Below are positions 44,423 through 52,281 of a stretch of 64,000 nucleotides of DNA, piece after piece (the stretch's first letter is position 1; each line of letters begins with the position of its first letter). Source of the DNA: Roseitranquillus sp963776845 (GTDB taxonomy: Bacteria; Pseudomonadota; Alphaproteobacteria; Rhodobacterales; Rhodobacteraceae). The notes beneath the pieces are model-generated. The model did no database searches, was not told the DNA's origin, and worked only from the letters and a program-made list of their open reading frames with translations. The translations under genes and the position numbers were made by a program. The stretch lies in NCBI GenBank assembly GCA_963776845.1, contig CAVZOJ010000024.1:16462-80461 (forward strand), given 5' to 3'.

Positions 44423-46189
44423 TTGGCGCGAGACGTAATCGACCCGGCCTATGCCACCAACGTCATGTTGCTCCGGTTCTGGCGCGACTACCTGCGGCGG
44501 CACACGCTGTGGATCGTCGCTTCGTTCGGGCTGATGACGATCGAGGGCGGCTCGCTTGGGCTGCTCAGCTACATCATGAAGCCGATGTTCGACCGCGTCT
44601 TCGTCGGCGGCGACATCAGCGCGATCTGGTGGGTCGGCTTCGTCGTTCTCGGCCTCTTCGTCCTCCGAGCGTTCACCGGCATCGCCAACCGCATGCTCAC
44701 GACGCATATCTCGCAGCGCACCGCCACCAGCATGCAGATCGACCTGCTGCGCCATCTGATGGGGCTTGACAGCCAGTACTATCATGAGAATTCCCCTGGT
44801 GCGCTGATGGAGCGGGTCGTCGGCGACACGAGCGCGGTGCAGGGCGTCTGGCGAACGGTGATCGGCGGGATCGGGCGCGACGTCGTCTCGCTGATCTCGC
44901 TCTTCATCGTGGCGGTCGCCATCGACCCGTGGTGGACGTTGCTCGCGTTGGTCGGCGTGCCCGCGCTCATCCTCCCGACCATTGCGCTGCAGCGCTACAT
45001 CCGCCGCAAGTCGCGTCAGCTGCGAGAGAGGTCGGGCCACCGCTCCACCCGGCTCAGCGAGGTCTTTCACGGCATCGATCCGGTCAAGCTGAACCGGATG
45101 GAGGAATATCAGCTGTCGCGCTTCGAGCGGATCGTCGAGGACATCGTGGCGGGGCAGACGAAGATGGCCGGCAGCCGCGCCCTCATGCCGGGCCTCGTCG
45201 ACCTGGTGACCGGCCTCGGCTTCTTCCTCGTGCTTGTGATCGGGGGGCGCGACATCATTTCGGGCGAGAAGACGCTGGGAGACTTCGTCTCGTTCTTCAC
45301 TGCGCTCGCGCTCGCATTCCAGCCGATGCGGCGCCTCGGCGGCGTCGTCGGGACGTTCCAGACGGCCGCGGCCAGCCTGGAACGCGTGTACCGCGTCTTC
45401 GACACCTCGCCCAACATCACTTCGCCCGCACGGCCCAAGCTCCTGCCGATCGGAGAGACGGAGATCCGGTTCGACGACGTTTCCTTCGCCTACGCCGATC
45501 TGCCCGTCCTGCGCGGCGCCACCTTCACCGCGCGGGCCGGAGAGACCACAGCGCTCGTCGGTGCATCCGGCGCGGGCAAGAGCACCGTGTTCAACGTCCT
45601 CACGCGCCTCGCCGACCCTGACGGGGGCAGCGTAACGATCGGCGGTATCGAGACGCGGGATCTCGCGCTCGAGGATTTGCGCGGCATGATCTCGGTGGTG
45701 ACACAGGACGCGCTTCTCTTCGACGAGACGGTGCGGGAGAACATCCTGCTCGGCCGCCGCGATGTGAGCGAGGCGCGCCTGGCCGAAGTGATGGAGGCGG
45801 CGCACGTGGCCGACTTCCTGCCCAACTTGTCCGAAGGGGCCAAGACCCGTGTCGGCCCGCGCGGCTCGAGCCTGTCCGGGGGACAGCGGCAGCGCGTCGC
45901 GATTGCGCGCGCGCTCTTGCGCGACACCCCCATCCTGCTGCTCGACGAGGCCACGAGCGCCCTGGACGCCGCGAGCGAGGCGGTGGTGCAGGCCGCCCTG
46001 GAACGGCTGAGCCAGGGGCGCACCACACTCGTCATCGCCCACAGGCTGGCGACGGTGCGCGACGCTGCCAAGATAGTGGTCATGGCGGCGGGCCGTGTCG
46101 TCGAAGAGGGACGGCACGACGAACTCGTGGGACGCGGCGGCGTGTATGGCGAACTCTACAGCCTTCAGTTCGCCGACGCCGCCGAGTGA
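44423..46189 (+). CDS. MsbA-like ABC exporter, fused permease and ATPase
   Basis: A 588-residue half-exporter. About six membrane helices occupy residues 20-310 (for example ISLFIVAVAIDPWWTLLALV). The ATPase follows with Walker A VGASGAGKST, signature SLSGGQRQRVAIARALL, Walker B ILLLDEATSALD and H-loop LVIAHRL. Such homodimers move lipids or drugs outward; LTPT MsbA-type lipid A flipping is possible but not shown. The start is a TTG at 44423 after CAGGACGG. An ATG at 44465 (MLLRFWRDYLRR) resembles the common family start and may be the true one. Confidence 0.9.
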   Translation: MARDVIDPAYATNVMLLRFWRDYLRRHTLWIVASFGLMTIEGGSLGLLSYIMKPMFDRVFVGGDISAIWWVGFVVLGLFVLRAFTGIANRMLTTHISQRTATSMQIDLLRHLMGLDSQYYHENSPGALMERVVGDTSAVQGVWRTVIGGIGRDVVSLISLFIVAVAIDPWWTLLALVGVPALILPTIALQRYIRRKSRQLRERSGHRSTRLSEVFHGIDPVKLNRMEEYQLSRFERIVEDIVAGQTKMAGSRALMPGLVDLVTGLGFFLVLVIGGRDIISGEKTLGDFVSFFTALALAFQPMRRLGGVVGTFQTAAASLERVYRVFDTSPNITSPARPKLLPIGETEIRFDDVSFAYADLPVLRGATFTARAGETTALVGASGAGKSTVFNVLTRLADPDGGSVTIGGIETRDLALEDLRGMISVVTQDALLFDETVRENILLGRRDVSEARLAEVMEAAHVADFLPNLSEGAKTRVGPRGSSLSGGQRQRVAIARALLRDTPILLLDEATSALDAASEAVVQAALERLSQGRTTLVIAHRLATVRDAAKIVVMAAGRVVEEGRHDELVGRGGVYGELYSLQFADAAE

Positions 46190-46230
46190 TCGGGCTGGCG
46201 CCGGGCGCCGCAGGACCATATCTCGCCTAA

Positions 46231-46989
46231 ATGGAACAGATCAGCGACCCGCGCACCGTCCTCGCCATTGGCGGGGAGGACCGTCACGATTTCCTGCAGA
46301 GCCTCGTCTCGAACGATGTCTCCGGCGCCGCGGACGGGCTTATCTATGCCGCGCTCCTGACGCCGCAGGGCAAATACCTCGCGGATTTCTTCCTGCTGGA
46401 GCGGGACGGCCAAGTCCTGCTCGACGTCGCGACCCCGCTCGCGGCCGGCCTGGCGCAGCGGCTCTCCATGTACAAGCTCCGCTCGAAGGTCACGGTCGAG
46501 GAGGCGCCGCTCGGCGTGCGCCGGGGCACGGGCGAGATGCCCGTCGGCGCCGTCGCGGACCCACGTCATCCTGAACTGCCCTGGCGGCTCTATGGCGAGG
46601 GCTCCGACGCGACGGATCCGACTGATACGCGGGTGCAAAACGTCATCCCTCTCTCCGCGATCGAACTAGTACCGAACGAGACGTACCTGCTCGAAGCGGG
46701 GTTCGAGCGGTTGCACGGGGTCGACTTTCGCAAGGGCTGCTATGTCGGCCAGGAAGTGACGGCCCGCATGAAGCACAAGACGGAGTTGAAGAAGGGCCTT
46801 GTGCGCGTGCGCGTGGACGGCTCGGCGCCGGTCGGCACGCCGATAGACGCGGGCGGGCGGCCCGCCGGGACGCTGTTCAGCCAGGCCGACGGCTACGCGA
46901 TCGCCTACTTGCGTTTTGGCCGGTCCGACGATGAGATGACCGCGGGCGACGCCCGCGTCTTCTGGGACGATCAGGCGCGCTCGGAGTAG
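46231..46989 (+). CDS. ygfZ: YgfZ/GcvT folate-binding protein
   Basis: A 252-residue member of the YgfZ family, folate-dependent proteins that help maintain certain Fe-S enzymes such as tRNA-modifying MiaB. The signature KGCYVGQE is in VDFRKGCYVGQEVTARMKHK. The N-terminal part has GGEDRHDFLQSLVSNDV and LLTPQGKYLADFFLL. The gene follows the ABC exporter by 41 bases. Its last 19 bases overlap the convergent efp gene tail-to-tail. Confidence 0.92.
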   Translation: MEQISDPRTVLAIGGEDRHDFLQSLVSNDVSGAADGLIYAALLTPQGKYLADFFLLERDGQVLLDVATPLAAGLAQRLSMYKLRSKVTVEEAPLGVRRGTGEMPVGAVADPRHPELPWRLYGEGSDATDPTDTRVQNVIPLSAIELVPNETYLLEAGFERLHGVDFRKGCYVGQEVTARMKHKTELKKGLVRVRVDGSAPVGTPIDAGGRPAGTLFSQADGYAIAYLRFGRSDDEMTAGDARVFWDDQARSE

Positions 46990-47534
46990 TCCATCGTCTC
47001 GGTGTTGACGATGATGTCCTCGCCTTCGCCGACGAAGGGCGGCACCATCACCTTGACGCCGTTGTCGAGGATGGCCGGCTTGAAGGAGTTGGCCGCCGTC
47101 TGCCCCTTCACCACCGGCTCCGTCTCGACGACCTTGCACGTCACCTTCTGGGGCAGCGTCGCGTTAAGCGCCTCGGCGTCGTAATACTCGATCGCAATCG
47201 TCATGCCGTCCTGCAGGAAGGGCCGGCGTTCGCCCAGGATCTCGACCGGCAATTCGACCTGCTCGAAGGTTTCACTGTCCATGAAGACCAGCATTCCGTC
47301 CTGCTCGTACAGGAACTGCTGGTCCTTCTGCTCGAGCCTGACACGCTCGACCTTGTCGGCCGAGCGGAAGCGCTCGTTCAACTTCGAGCCATTTCTAAGG
47401 TTCCTCAGTTCAACCTGCGCGAACGCTCCGCCCTTGCCAGGCTTGACATGATCGACCTTGACCGCAGACCAAAGACCGCCGTTGTGCTCCAGCACGTTGC
47501 CGGGCCTTATTTCGTTGCCGTTGATCTTGGGCAT
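46971..47534 (-). CDS. efp: Elongation factor P
   Basis: EF-P enters the ribosome between the P and E sites and relieves stalling at polyproline. The 187-residue protein has the usual three beta-barrel domains: KINGNEIRPGNVLEHNGGLW, then the modification loop VKPGKGGAFAQ with K34, and the C-terminal KVMVPPFVGEGEDIIVNTET. K34 is the site for lysylation or another modification. The stop lies inside the convergent ygfZ gene. Its promoter is in the 202-base gap shared with the DUF6280 gene. Confidence 0.98.
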   Translation of the reverse strand: MPKINGNEIRPGNVLEHNGGLWSAVKVDHVKPGKGGAFAQVELRNLRNGSKLNERFRSADKVERVRLEQKDQQFLYEQDGMLVFMDSETFEQVELPVEILGERRPFLQDGMTIAIEYYDAEALNATLPQKVTCKVVETEPVVKGQTAANSFKPAILDNGVKVMVPPFVGEGEDIIVNTETMDYSERA

Positions 47535-47564
47535 GACTCAGAGTGCACCGCTTGATGATTGAAC

Positions 47565-47609
47565 GGCCACCGCTATATCGGCGGGTTCAAGGCATGACAA
47601 GCGGTGGCC
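47565..47609. repeat. 10-bp inverted repeat between efp and the DUF6280 gene
   Basis: GGCCACCGCT at 47565-47574 and AGCGGTGGCC at 47600-47609 form a perfect inverted repeat 25 bases apart, just upstream of the efp start in the divergent gap. It may be a regulatory dyad or chance; the remaining gap shows no gene. Confidence 0.35.
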
Positions 47610-47736
47610 CATCTGCCTGCGAACTATGCGCCGCACGCATAACTGTCATGCCTATGTAGCATGGGAGAATCACGTCGTCCCGGCCATAAAGGGCGATACG
47701 TCGACCAAAAGACAAAGAAACAAAGGACGCTTACGT

Positions 47737-48063
47737 ATGACGGATTTCGTGGATGGCACTGCCTTCAACCACGAGCAGGGGAATCGGGCCCGCAAGCTAT
47801 TCGCTGCGGTCGTACTTGCAGCGCTCGACGACGCGATCGCCGATGACAAGAAGTACGGCAACGGACCCGACCAGATCGCCCGCTGGGCACGCTCGCGCGA
47901 TGGCCGGGAGGTGCTGACCTGCGCCGGCATCGACCCGAACGAGCGCGTCGTGAACGGCCTGATGGAATTCGTCGGCCGCGGCGTCCGCACCTCCGTCGCC
48001 CTCAGCCGCGAGGAGAGTGAGCGGCGCGCCCAACTGGCCGCCGAAGAGGCCGAAGCAGCCTGA
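47737..48063 (+). CDS. DUF6280 family protein
   Basis: A 108-residue cytoplasmic protein that matches, from memory, the rhodobacteral DUF6280 pattern: FVDGTAFNHEQGNRARKLFA, then LAALDDAIADDKKYGNGPDQ, ARWARSRDGREVLTCAGIDP and ERVVNGLMEFVGRGVRTSVA. The C-terminus is a charged alanine-rich tail. No function is known. The ATG at 47737 follows an AAAGGA site; the frame is open farther up, but family similarity starts here. It is divergent from efp and ends 5 bases before the convergent membrane gene. Confidence 0.87.
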   Translation: MTDFVDGTAFNHEQGNRARKLFAAVVLAALDDAIADDKKYGNGPDQIARWARSRDGREVLTCAGIDPNERVVNGLMEFVGRGVRTSVALSREESERRAQLAAEEAEAA

Positions 48064-48067
48064 TCCT

Positions 48068-48637
48068 TTAGAACAGAAGTCGCCACAGGCCGGAGGCCGC
48101 CAGTTCGGCCACGGCCAGTGCCGCGATCGCGCCGCGGATCGCCCACTGTGGGAACCGGATCATGCACCACGCTGCAAGCGCGATCGACAGGCCGATCTCG
48201 ATCGGGCCGAAGATATCGGCGTGCCGCGAGGTGTCCCAGTAGCTGACCGGACTTTCGAACACCCAGTCGGACAGTGGCCAGAAGTGCCGGCGTGCATCGT
48301 GGTTGTGTAGCGGGAAGTCGAGAGCCAGATGAAGCAGGCCCGCGCCGGCAAACGCCACCAGCAGGGGCCAGCCTCTTGTCGCGGCCACGGCAAGCAGTAG
48401 TCCCCACAGGATGAAGCTGTTGTCGATGGCAAACACCGTCTGCCACGCGTCCGAGTAGTAGTACTCTCGGAAGACGGTGCGCGCAGGGACGCCGAGGCCC
48501 CAGATGGACACTGCCGTCATCAGGTAGAGCGAAACGTCTGGTGCCGCAGCTCCGCCGAGCGCAGCCCATGTTGCTGCGGGTCGGTCGCGGCGCCCAAAGG
48601 CCGCAGCACCGAAGATCAGATGCGCCGGCGTGTTCAC
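48068..48637 (-). CDS. Multi-pass membrane protein, often misnamed CobQ
   Basis: A 189-residue membrane protein with about five hydrophobic segments. The N-terminus MNTPAHLIFGAAAFG and the later LLHLALDFPLHNHDARRHFW and PLSDWVFESPVSYWD show the pattern of YdjM-like membrane-bound metal-binding proteins (His/Asp-rich HLALDFPLHNHD). From memory, rhodobacteral relatives are labelled cobalamin biosynthesis protein CobQ, which the length and topology do not support. The function is unknown. Confidence 0.8.
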   Translation of the reverse strand: MNTPAHLIFGAAAFGRRDRPAATWAALGGAAAPDVSLYLMTAVSIWGLGVPARTVFREYYYSDAWQTVFAIDNSFILWGLLLAVAATRGWPLLVAFAGAGLLHLALDFPLHNHDARRHFWPLSDWVFESPVSYWDTSRHADIFGPIEIGLSIALAAWCMIRFPQWAIRGAIAALAVAELAASGLWRLLF

Positions 48638-48667
48638 CGCGTCGAACCGGCAGCGCCAGCGCCCGTC

Positions 48668-48964
48668 TCAGCGCCCTCCGATGCGAGCGAAAATCTGCGC
48701 CAACTCGTCGCGAACGAGCTGCCTTACGGTGCGTGTGATGCGTTGGCCGAACTCAGCGCGAAGCTCCTCTCGCAGGACCTCCCGCACCATGGACCGCAGC
48801 TCGTCCCGGCCAACGGTGAAGGAGGATCTCCCCTCGCCGCTGATCACCCTCAGCGGATGCACGTTTGCTGAGTTGCCAACGCCATCTTGATCGGGTGACT
48901 GTTCGGGCAGTCGCCAGCCGTCATCAAGCCTCAGTGGCTCAACCAGCATCTGTGCCTCTGACAT
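48668..48964 (-). CDS. Small coiled-coil protein of unknown function
   Basis: A 98-residue soluble protein. An AGGAG site precedes the ATG at 48964, which was chosen over an earlier in-frame ATG lacking one. The N-terminal half is extended and polar; the C-terminal 45 residues form a charged amphipathic helix (ELRSMVREVLREELRAEFGQ and TRTVRQLVRDELAQIFARIG). This looks like an oligomerisation or inner-membrane-associated helix, as in some small DUF proteins next to TolC genes. I do not recognise a family. Confidence 0.68.
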   Translation of the reverse strand: MSEAQMLVEPLRLDDGWRLPEQSPDQDGVGNSANVHPLRVISGEGRSSFTVGRDELRSMVREVLREELRAEFGQRITRTVRQLVRDELAQIFARIGGR

Positions 48965-49038
48965 CGAATGTTCTCCTGCGTCCCTCTGCCTCAGCAGGAA
49001 TGGTAGACGCGGCAAGAGGGGCGCACAACTCCTAGTGG

Positions 49039-50427
49039 CTAGCGCAACAGCCGCCGGAGCACGTGATCAAGCTTTTCCCCCTGCGGGCTGACATTGCGCA
49101 CCGGTGCGTTCTTGACGGCGTTGTAGTAGTCGGCGGGATCATACGTCGCGATGCCGAGGTTCAACTCCTTGACCGAAAGAATGCCCATTGACCGCCACAG
49201 GGCGTAGACCGCGATCTGCCGATCGATCTGCGTCGAGACAAGGTTTGCCCGCGCGTCGAGAAGGTCCTGCTCGGCATTGAGGACGTCGAGCGTCGTTCGG
49301 GCGCCGAGGCGAGACTCCTCCGTGGTCCCCCGCAAGGCGACATCGGAAGCTTCGACCTCCCGCCGGTCGGCCTCGATGCTAGCATCGGTGACGCGGAGGA
49401 TAGACCAGGCGTTGCCGACCTCGAGTTCCACTTGGCGGACCGCCGAGTGAAGCGCGCCGCGCTGCGCGTCGCGATTGGCGCGCGCCTGCCGCAAAGTGGA
49501 GGAGCGCGCTCCACCCTGATAGATCGGCCCGGTGAGCCTCAACCCGACCGCATTGTCGGGTTCGGCGAAATCGTCGTCCCACGTAATGCCAGCTGATGCC
49601 GTGAGCGATGGGCCCATCGCGGCACCGGCCTGCAAGACGCGCATCTCGGCCACTTGCGTCAACCGCTGCGCCTCGGCGATCTGCGGATGGCGCTGCCGCG
49701 CGATGTCGAGCGCCTCATCAAGAGAAGAGACGATGGCGGGCGGCGCGGGCGCGCGTTCCAGCGGCCCCGGATACTGGCCGACAACAGCGCGATACTCCTC
49801 CCGCGCCCGGGCGAGTTCTCCAAGCGCAGCAGCGCGCGTGGATCGCGACGCGGCCAGTCGAGCCTCGGCCAGCGCGATGTCGGTACGCGTGACCTCGCCA
49901 ACTTCGAACCGGTCGCGCGTCGCTTGAAGCTCTCTGCTGATGACGCGGACGCTGCCCTCGGCCAGATCGACGAACTCGGTGGCACGCAAGACGTTGAAGT
50001 ACGCCTGAACCGCGCGCAGCAGCACCTGCTGTTCGACACCCCGAAGCGCTTCACGTGCAGCAAGGACCGCCTCCTTCGCCGCGTCAATTGCGTAGCGTGA
50101 CGCACCGAAGTTGTAGATGAGCCAATCGAGACTAAAGCCGAAAGCGTAGCGCGTTTCTTCCTCGTCTATCGGCCCGAGATTCGTCTCGACTTCCCTGAAG
50201 ACATAATCGACGCTCGCGACGTAGTTCAGAACCGGGCGCAACGCTGCGACGGCCCCCGCGACATCCTCGTCGGCGGCACGCACGAGGGCCCGATTCTGCT
50301 CGATTAGTCCGCTCGTCCTGTATGCACCGATCAGGGCATCTGTCAGGCTGTCTGCCTGAGCCGCGTGGCCCACCGCGAGGGCGATCGCTCCCGCAGCAAG
50401 AAACTCACGAACCTTAAGGGTGAACAT
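49039..50427 (-). CDS. TolC family outer membrane protein
   Basis: A 462-residue outer-membrane channel for type I secretion or efflux. The signal peptide ends at AAQA (residues 1-25). Two repeats of coiled-coil helices and beta hairpins follow, including TRDRFEVGEVTRTDIALAEA and its equivalent TTEESRLGARTTLDVLNAEQ, the hallmark TolC pattern. It ends with a short periplasmic tail. It lies 12 bases downstream of pcm, as seen in other alphaproteobacteria. No inner-membrane partner is adjacent; the MsbA-like exporter 4 kb away is not an obvious one. Confidence 0.94.
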   Translation of the reverse strand: MFTLKVREFLAAGAIALAVGHAAQADSLTDALIGAYRTSGLIEQNRALVRAADEDVAGAVAALRPVLNYVASVDYVFREVETNLGPIDEEETRYAFGFSLDWLIYNFGASRYAIDAAKEAVLAAREALRGVEQQVLLRAVQAYFNVLRATEFVDLAEGSVRVISRELQATRDRFEVGEVTRTDIALAEARLAASRSTRAAALGELARAREEYRAVVGQYPGPLERAPAPPAIVSSLDEALDIARQRHPQIAEAQRLTQVAEMRVLQAGAAMGPSLTASAGITWDDDFAEPDNAVGLRLTGPIYQGGARSSTLRQARANRDAQRGALHSAVRQVELEVGNAWSILRVTDASIEADRREVEASDVALRGTTEESRLGARTTLDVLNAEQDLLDARANLVSTQIDRQIAVYALWRSMGILSVKELNLGIATYDPADYYNAVKNAPVRNVSPQGEKLDHVLRRLLR

Positions 50428-50439
50428 CTCGGTCCTTCC

Positions 50440-51093
50440 TCACAAGTGGAACGTACGCGAACGCTCAAACCCCTGCAGGAGCGGCGCGCCGGCATTGAAA
50501 GCGAACCGCCAGCTGACGTGCCCGTCGATCTTGTAGCCGAGGCGACAGGTGCCGAGGGCACCCGTCATGAAGAGTGCGGCGATCCGTCCGCCCTCCCGCA
50601 GTTGCGAAGTGAGCCTCTCCGGCACTTCCTCCACACCGCCTTCGATCAGGATGACATCGTAGGGTCCATGCTTTTCGGCGCCGTCGGCCAGCGTGCCCTC
50701 GATCACTGCGGCATTGTCGACGCCGGCCGATGCGAGTGCCTGCTCCGCCTCCTTTGCCATCGCGTGGTCTGGCTCGACCGCGACAACTGTGTCGGCGAGC
50801 CTAGCGATCACGGCAGTGGAGTAGCCGAAACCTGGGCCGAGATCGAGGACGATGTCGCCGGGCTGGATATCCACGCCGTCTAGCATCTTGGCAAACGTCC
50901 GTGGTTCAAGCACCACGCGGCCGCCACCAAGGTCGATGTTTTCGCCCATGTATGCGGTCGCACGCCGGGCGGCTGGCACGAAATCCTCCCGCGCGACATG
51001 CAACATTGCGTCAATGATCGGGAATTTCGTCACGTCGGAAGGCCGCACCTGGGTGTCGACCATCATCCGTCGGCTTGCAGGAAAATCTGTCAT
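50440..51093 (-). CDS. pcm: Protein-L-isoaspartate O-methyltransferase
   Basis: A 217-residue SAM-dependent methyltransferase of the PCMT family, which repairs isoaspartyl residues in aged proteins. The SAM motif is VLDLGPGFGYSTAVIARLA; a second motif is VVAVEPDHAMAKEAEQAL and the post-motif is DVILIEGGVEEVPE. The ATG at 51093 gives the usual start MTDFPASRRMMVDTQVRPSD; the frame begins earlier, over the tRNA side. Alphaproteobacterial members next to tolC are degenerate at some substrate residues, so true isoaspartyl activity is not assured. Confidence 0.88.
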   Translation of the reverse strand: MTDFPASRRMMVDTQVRPSDVTKFPIIDAMLHVAREDFVPAARRATAYMGENIDLGGGRVVLEPRTFAKMLDGVDIQPGDIVLDLGPGFGYSTAVIARLADTVVAVEPDHAMAKEAEQALASAGVDNAAVIEGTLADGAEKHGPYDVILIEGGVEEVPERLTSQLREGGRIAALFMTGALGTCRLGYKIDGHVSWRFAFNAGAPLLQGFERSRTFHL

Positions 51094-51218
51094 CGCTCGC
51101 TGAACTCTTCGGTTCATTCCCGCTTTCCGTCTGACATGCTTTTGCCCTGCCGGCAACAGCGGCCGGACAACGCACCCCTTGCGGTGCACGACTGCATCGC
51201 CTATCCAACGGCCGCTCA

Positions 51219-51292
51219 GGCGAGTTGGCGGAGTGGTTACGCAGCGGATTGCAAATCCGTGTACACCGGTTCGATTCCGGTACTCGCCTCCA
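51219..51292 (+). tRNA. tRNA-Cys (GCA)
   Basis: A 74-base tRNA with an encoded CCA end. The acceptor stem GGCGAGT pairs with ACTCGCC, the anticodon loop is TTGCAAA with GCA at 51251-51253, and the T arm is CCGGTTCGATTCCGG. It lies upstream of pcm in the opposite direction. tRNA 3' ends are common integration sites, and the DNA just downstream changes character. Confidence 0.97.
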
Positions 51293-52281
51293 TTTCCTTA
51301 TAAGTCTTAGGGTTAGCGGCTCAAACGTCGAGTGTGACATATAGGGGGACACACCCCCCTAGGATGCTGTCATCCGCTGGAACCGGGCAGCGATCATCTC
51401 GGCGCCGAAGAAGTAGCGCACCTCCATGTCGCATGAGTAGCGATGAGGTATGCTGCATGGCTCGTTCCCCCACCGTTGCCCCGAGCGCGAGGGCGCGCCG
51501 CGCGCAAAAAGCGCGACCTCCTCAACTGCTTCATCTCTCTGGGAATTTTGGCTCCGGCGGCAGGACGCGCAGTCCGGAGATCAACCCATTGACTTCACAA
51601 GACTTTAGGGCCGGCGCACGCGTCCAACTCTGCCTTGTGTCAGGAATAGTGCCGTACCTCGTGCCGGTGCGCAAGCGGAAACCTCGACTGCGCCGACACC
51701 GGCATTTCAGGAGCCGAATTGGTCTTCCGGTAGCGCCTCCACCGCCTCGACCTCCCGCCGGTAGCAGTCCGGCGCGCCGCAGCGGCACGGACGCCCACCC
51801 TTCGCGAACCCCTGCAGAACCTGACGGTGGGGTCCGTGTCGGTGGTGATGGTTGGTCGCCGGCTGATGCTGCTGGATCAGCTGTGCCTCGCGCAGTCGGG
51901 TGCGCGCGGGGCAGCGATGCTGCTCGAGGATTTCTGCATGCCAAGCCTCGTCGAGGCGCGACATGTGCCTGCCAGGCCACCCCACGCACCGAACTTGACG
52001 CCCGTTCAGGCCGACCGCTGCCGATGTGGAAAGGGACGTCGGAGCCGGCCACGAAGTGCGCGTAGACCGGCGGGCAGGCCACCGCTGCCCTTGCTGTGAA
52101 GACTGCCGCCCGCCGCGAGGTGCGGGTGGACGTTCGCACGGATCCATGTCCAGGGCTCGATCGCGATATCGAACCTGCGCGCTTCCCGCATGAGCTGCTT
52201 CCCTTCTACGCAAGGCAGGATCTACAGCACGCCGCTTGGCAAAGAGTTTATGGGGGAAGAAGTTCGCTACCCAAATCTCAG
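51293..52281. other. About 1 kb without a confident gene after tRNA-Cys
   Basis: Open frames here are long in several frames at once, and none has a ribosome site or family motif. A hairpin TAGGGGG-ACACAC-CCCCCTA lies at 51342-51361 and may terminate the tRNA transcript. Short coding-like bits exist on the minus strand: a 22-codon frame at 51359-51427 (MEVRYFFGAEMIAARF), a piece starting MREARRFDIAIEPWTWIRAN near 52191, and a C-terminal-looking GRPCRCGAPDCYRR near 51780. They lie in different frames and may be remnants of one or more decayed genes. No integrase or duplicated tRNA end was found. Confidence 0.5.

Noticed and set aside
44126..46219. A 697-codon minus-strand frame opposite the ABC exporter
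   Set aside because: It mirrors the exporter codons and has no start context or family motif.
51334..52065. A 243-codon plus-strand frame after tRNA-Cys
   Set aside because: No ribosome site, no domain and no consistent composition; the region is open in several frames at once.
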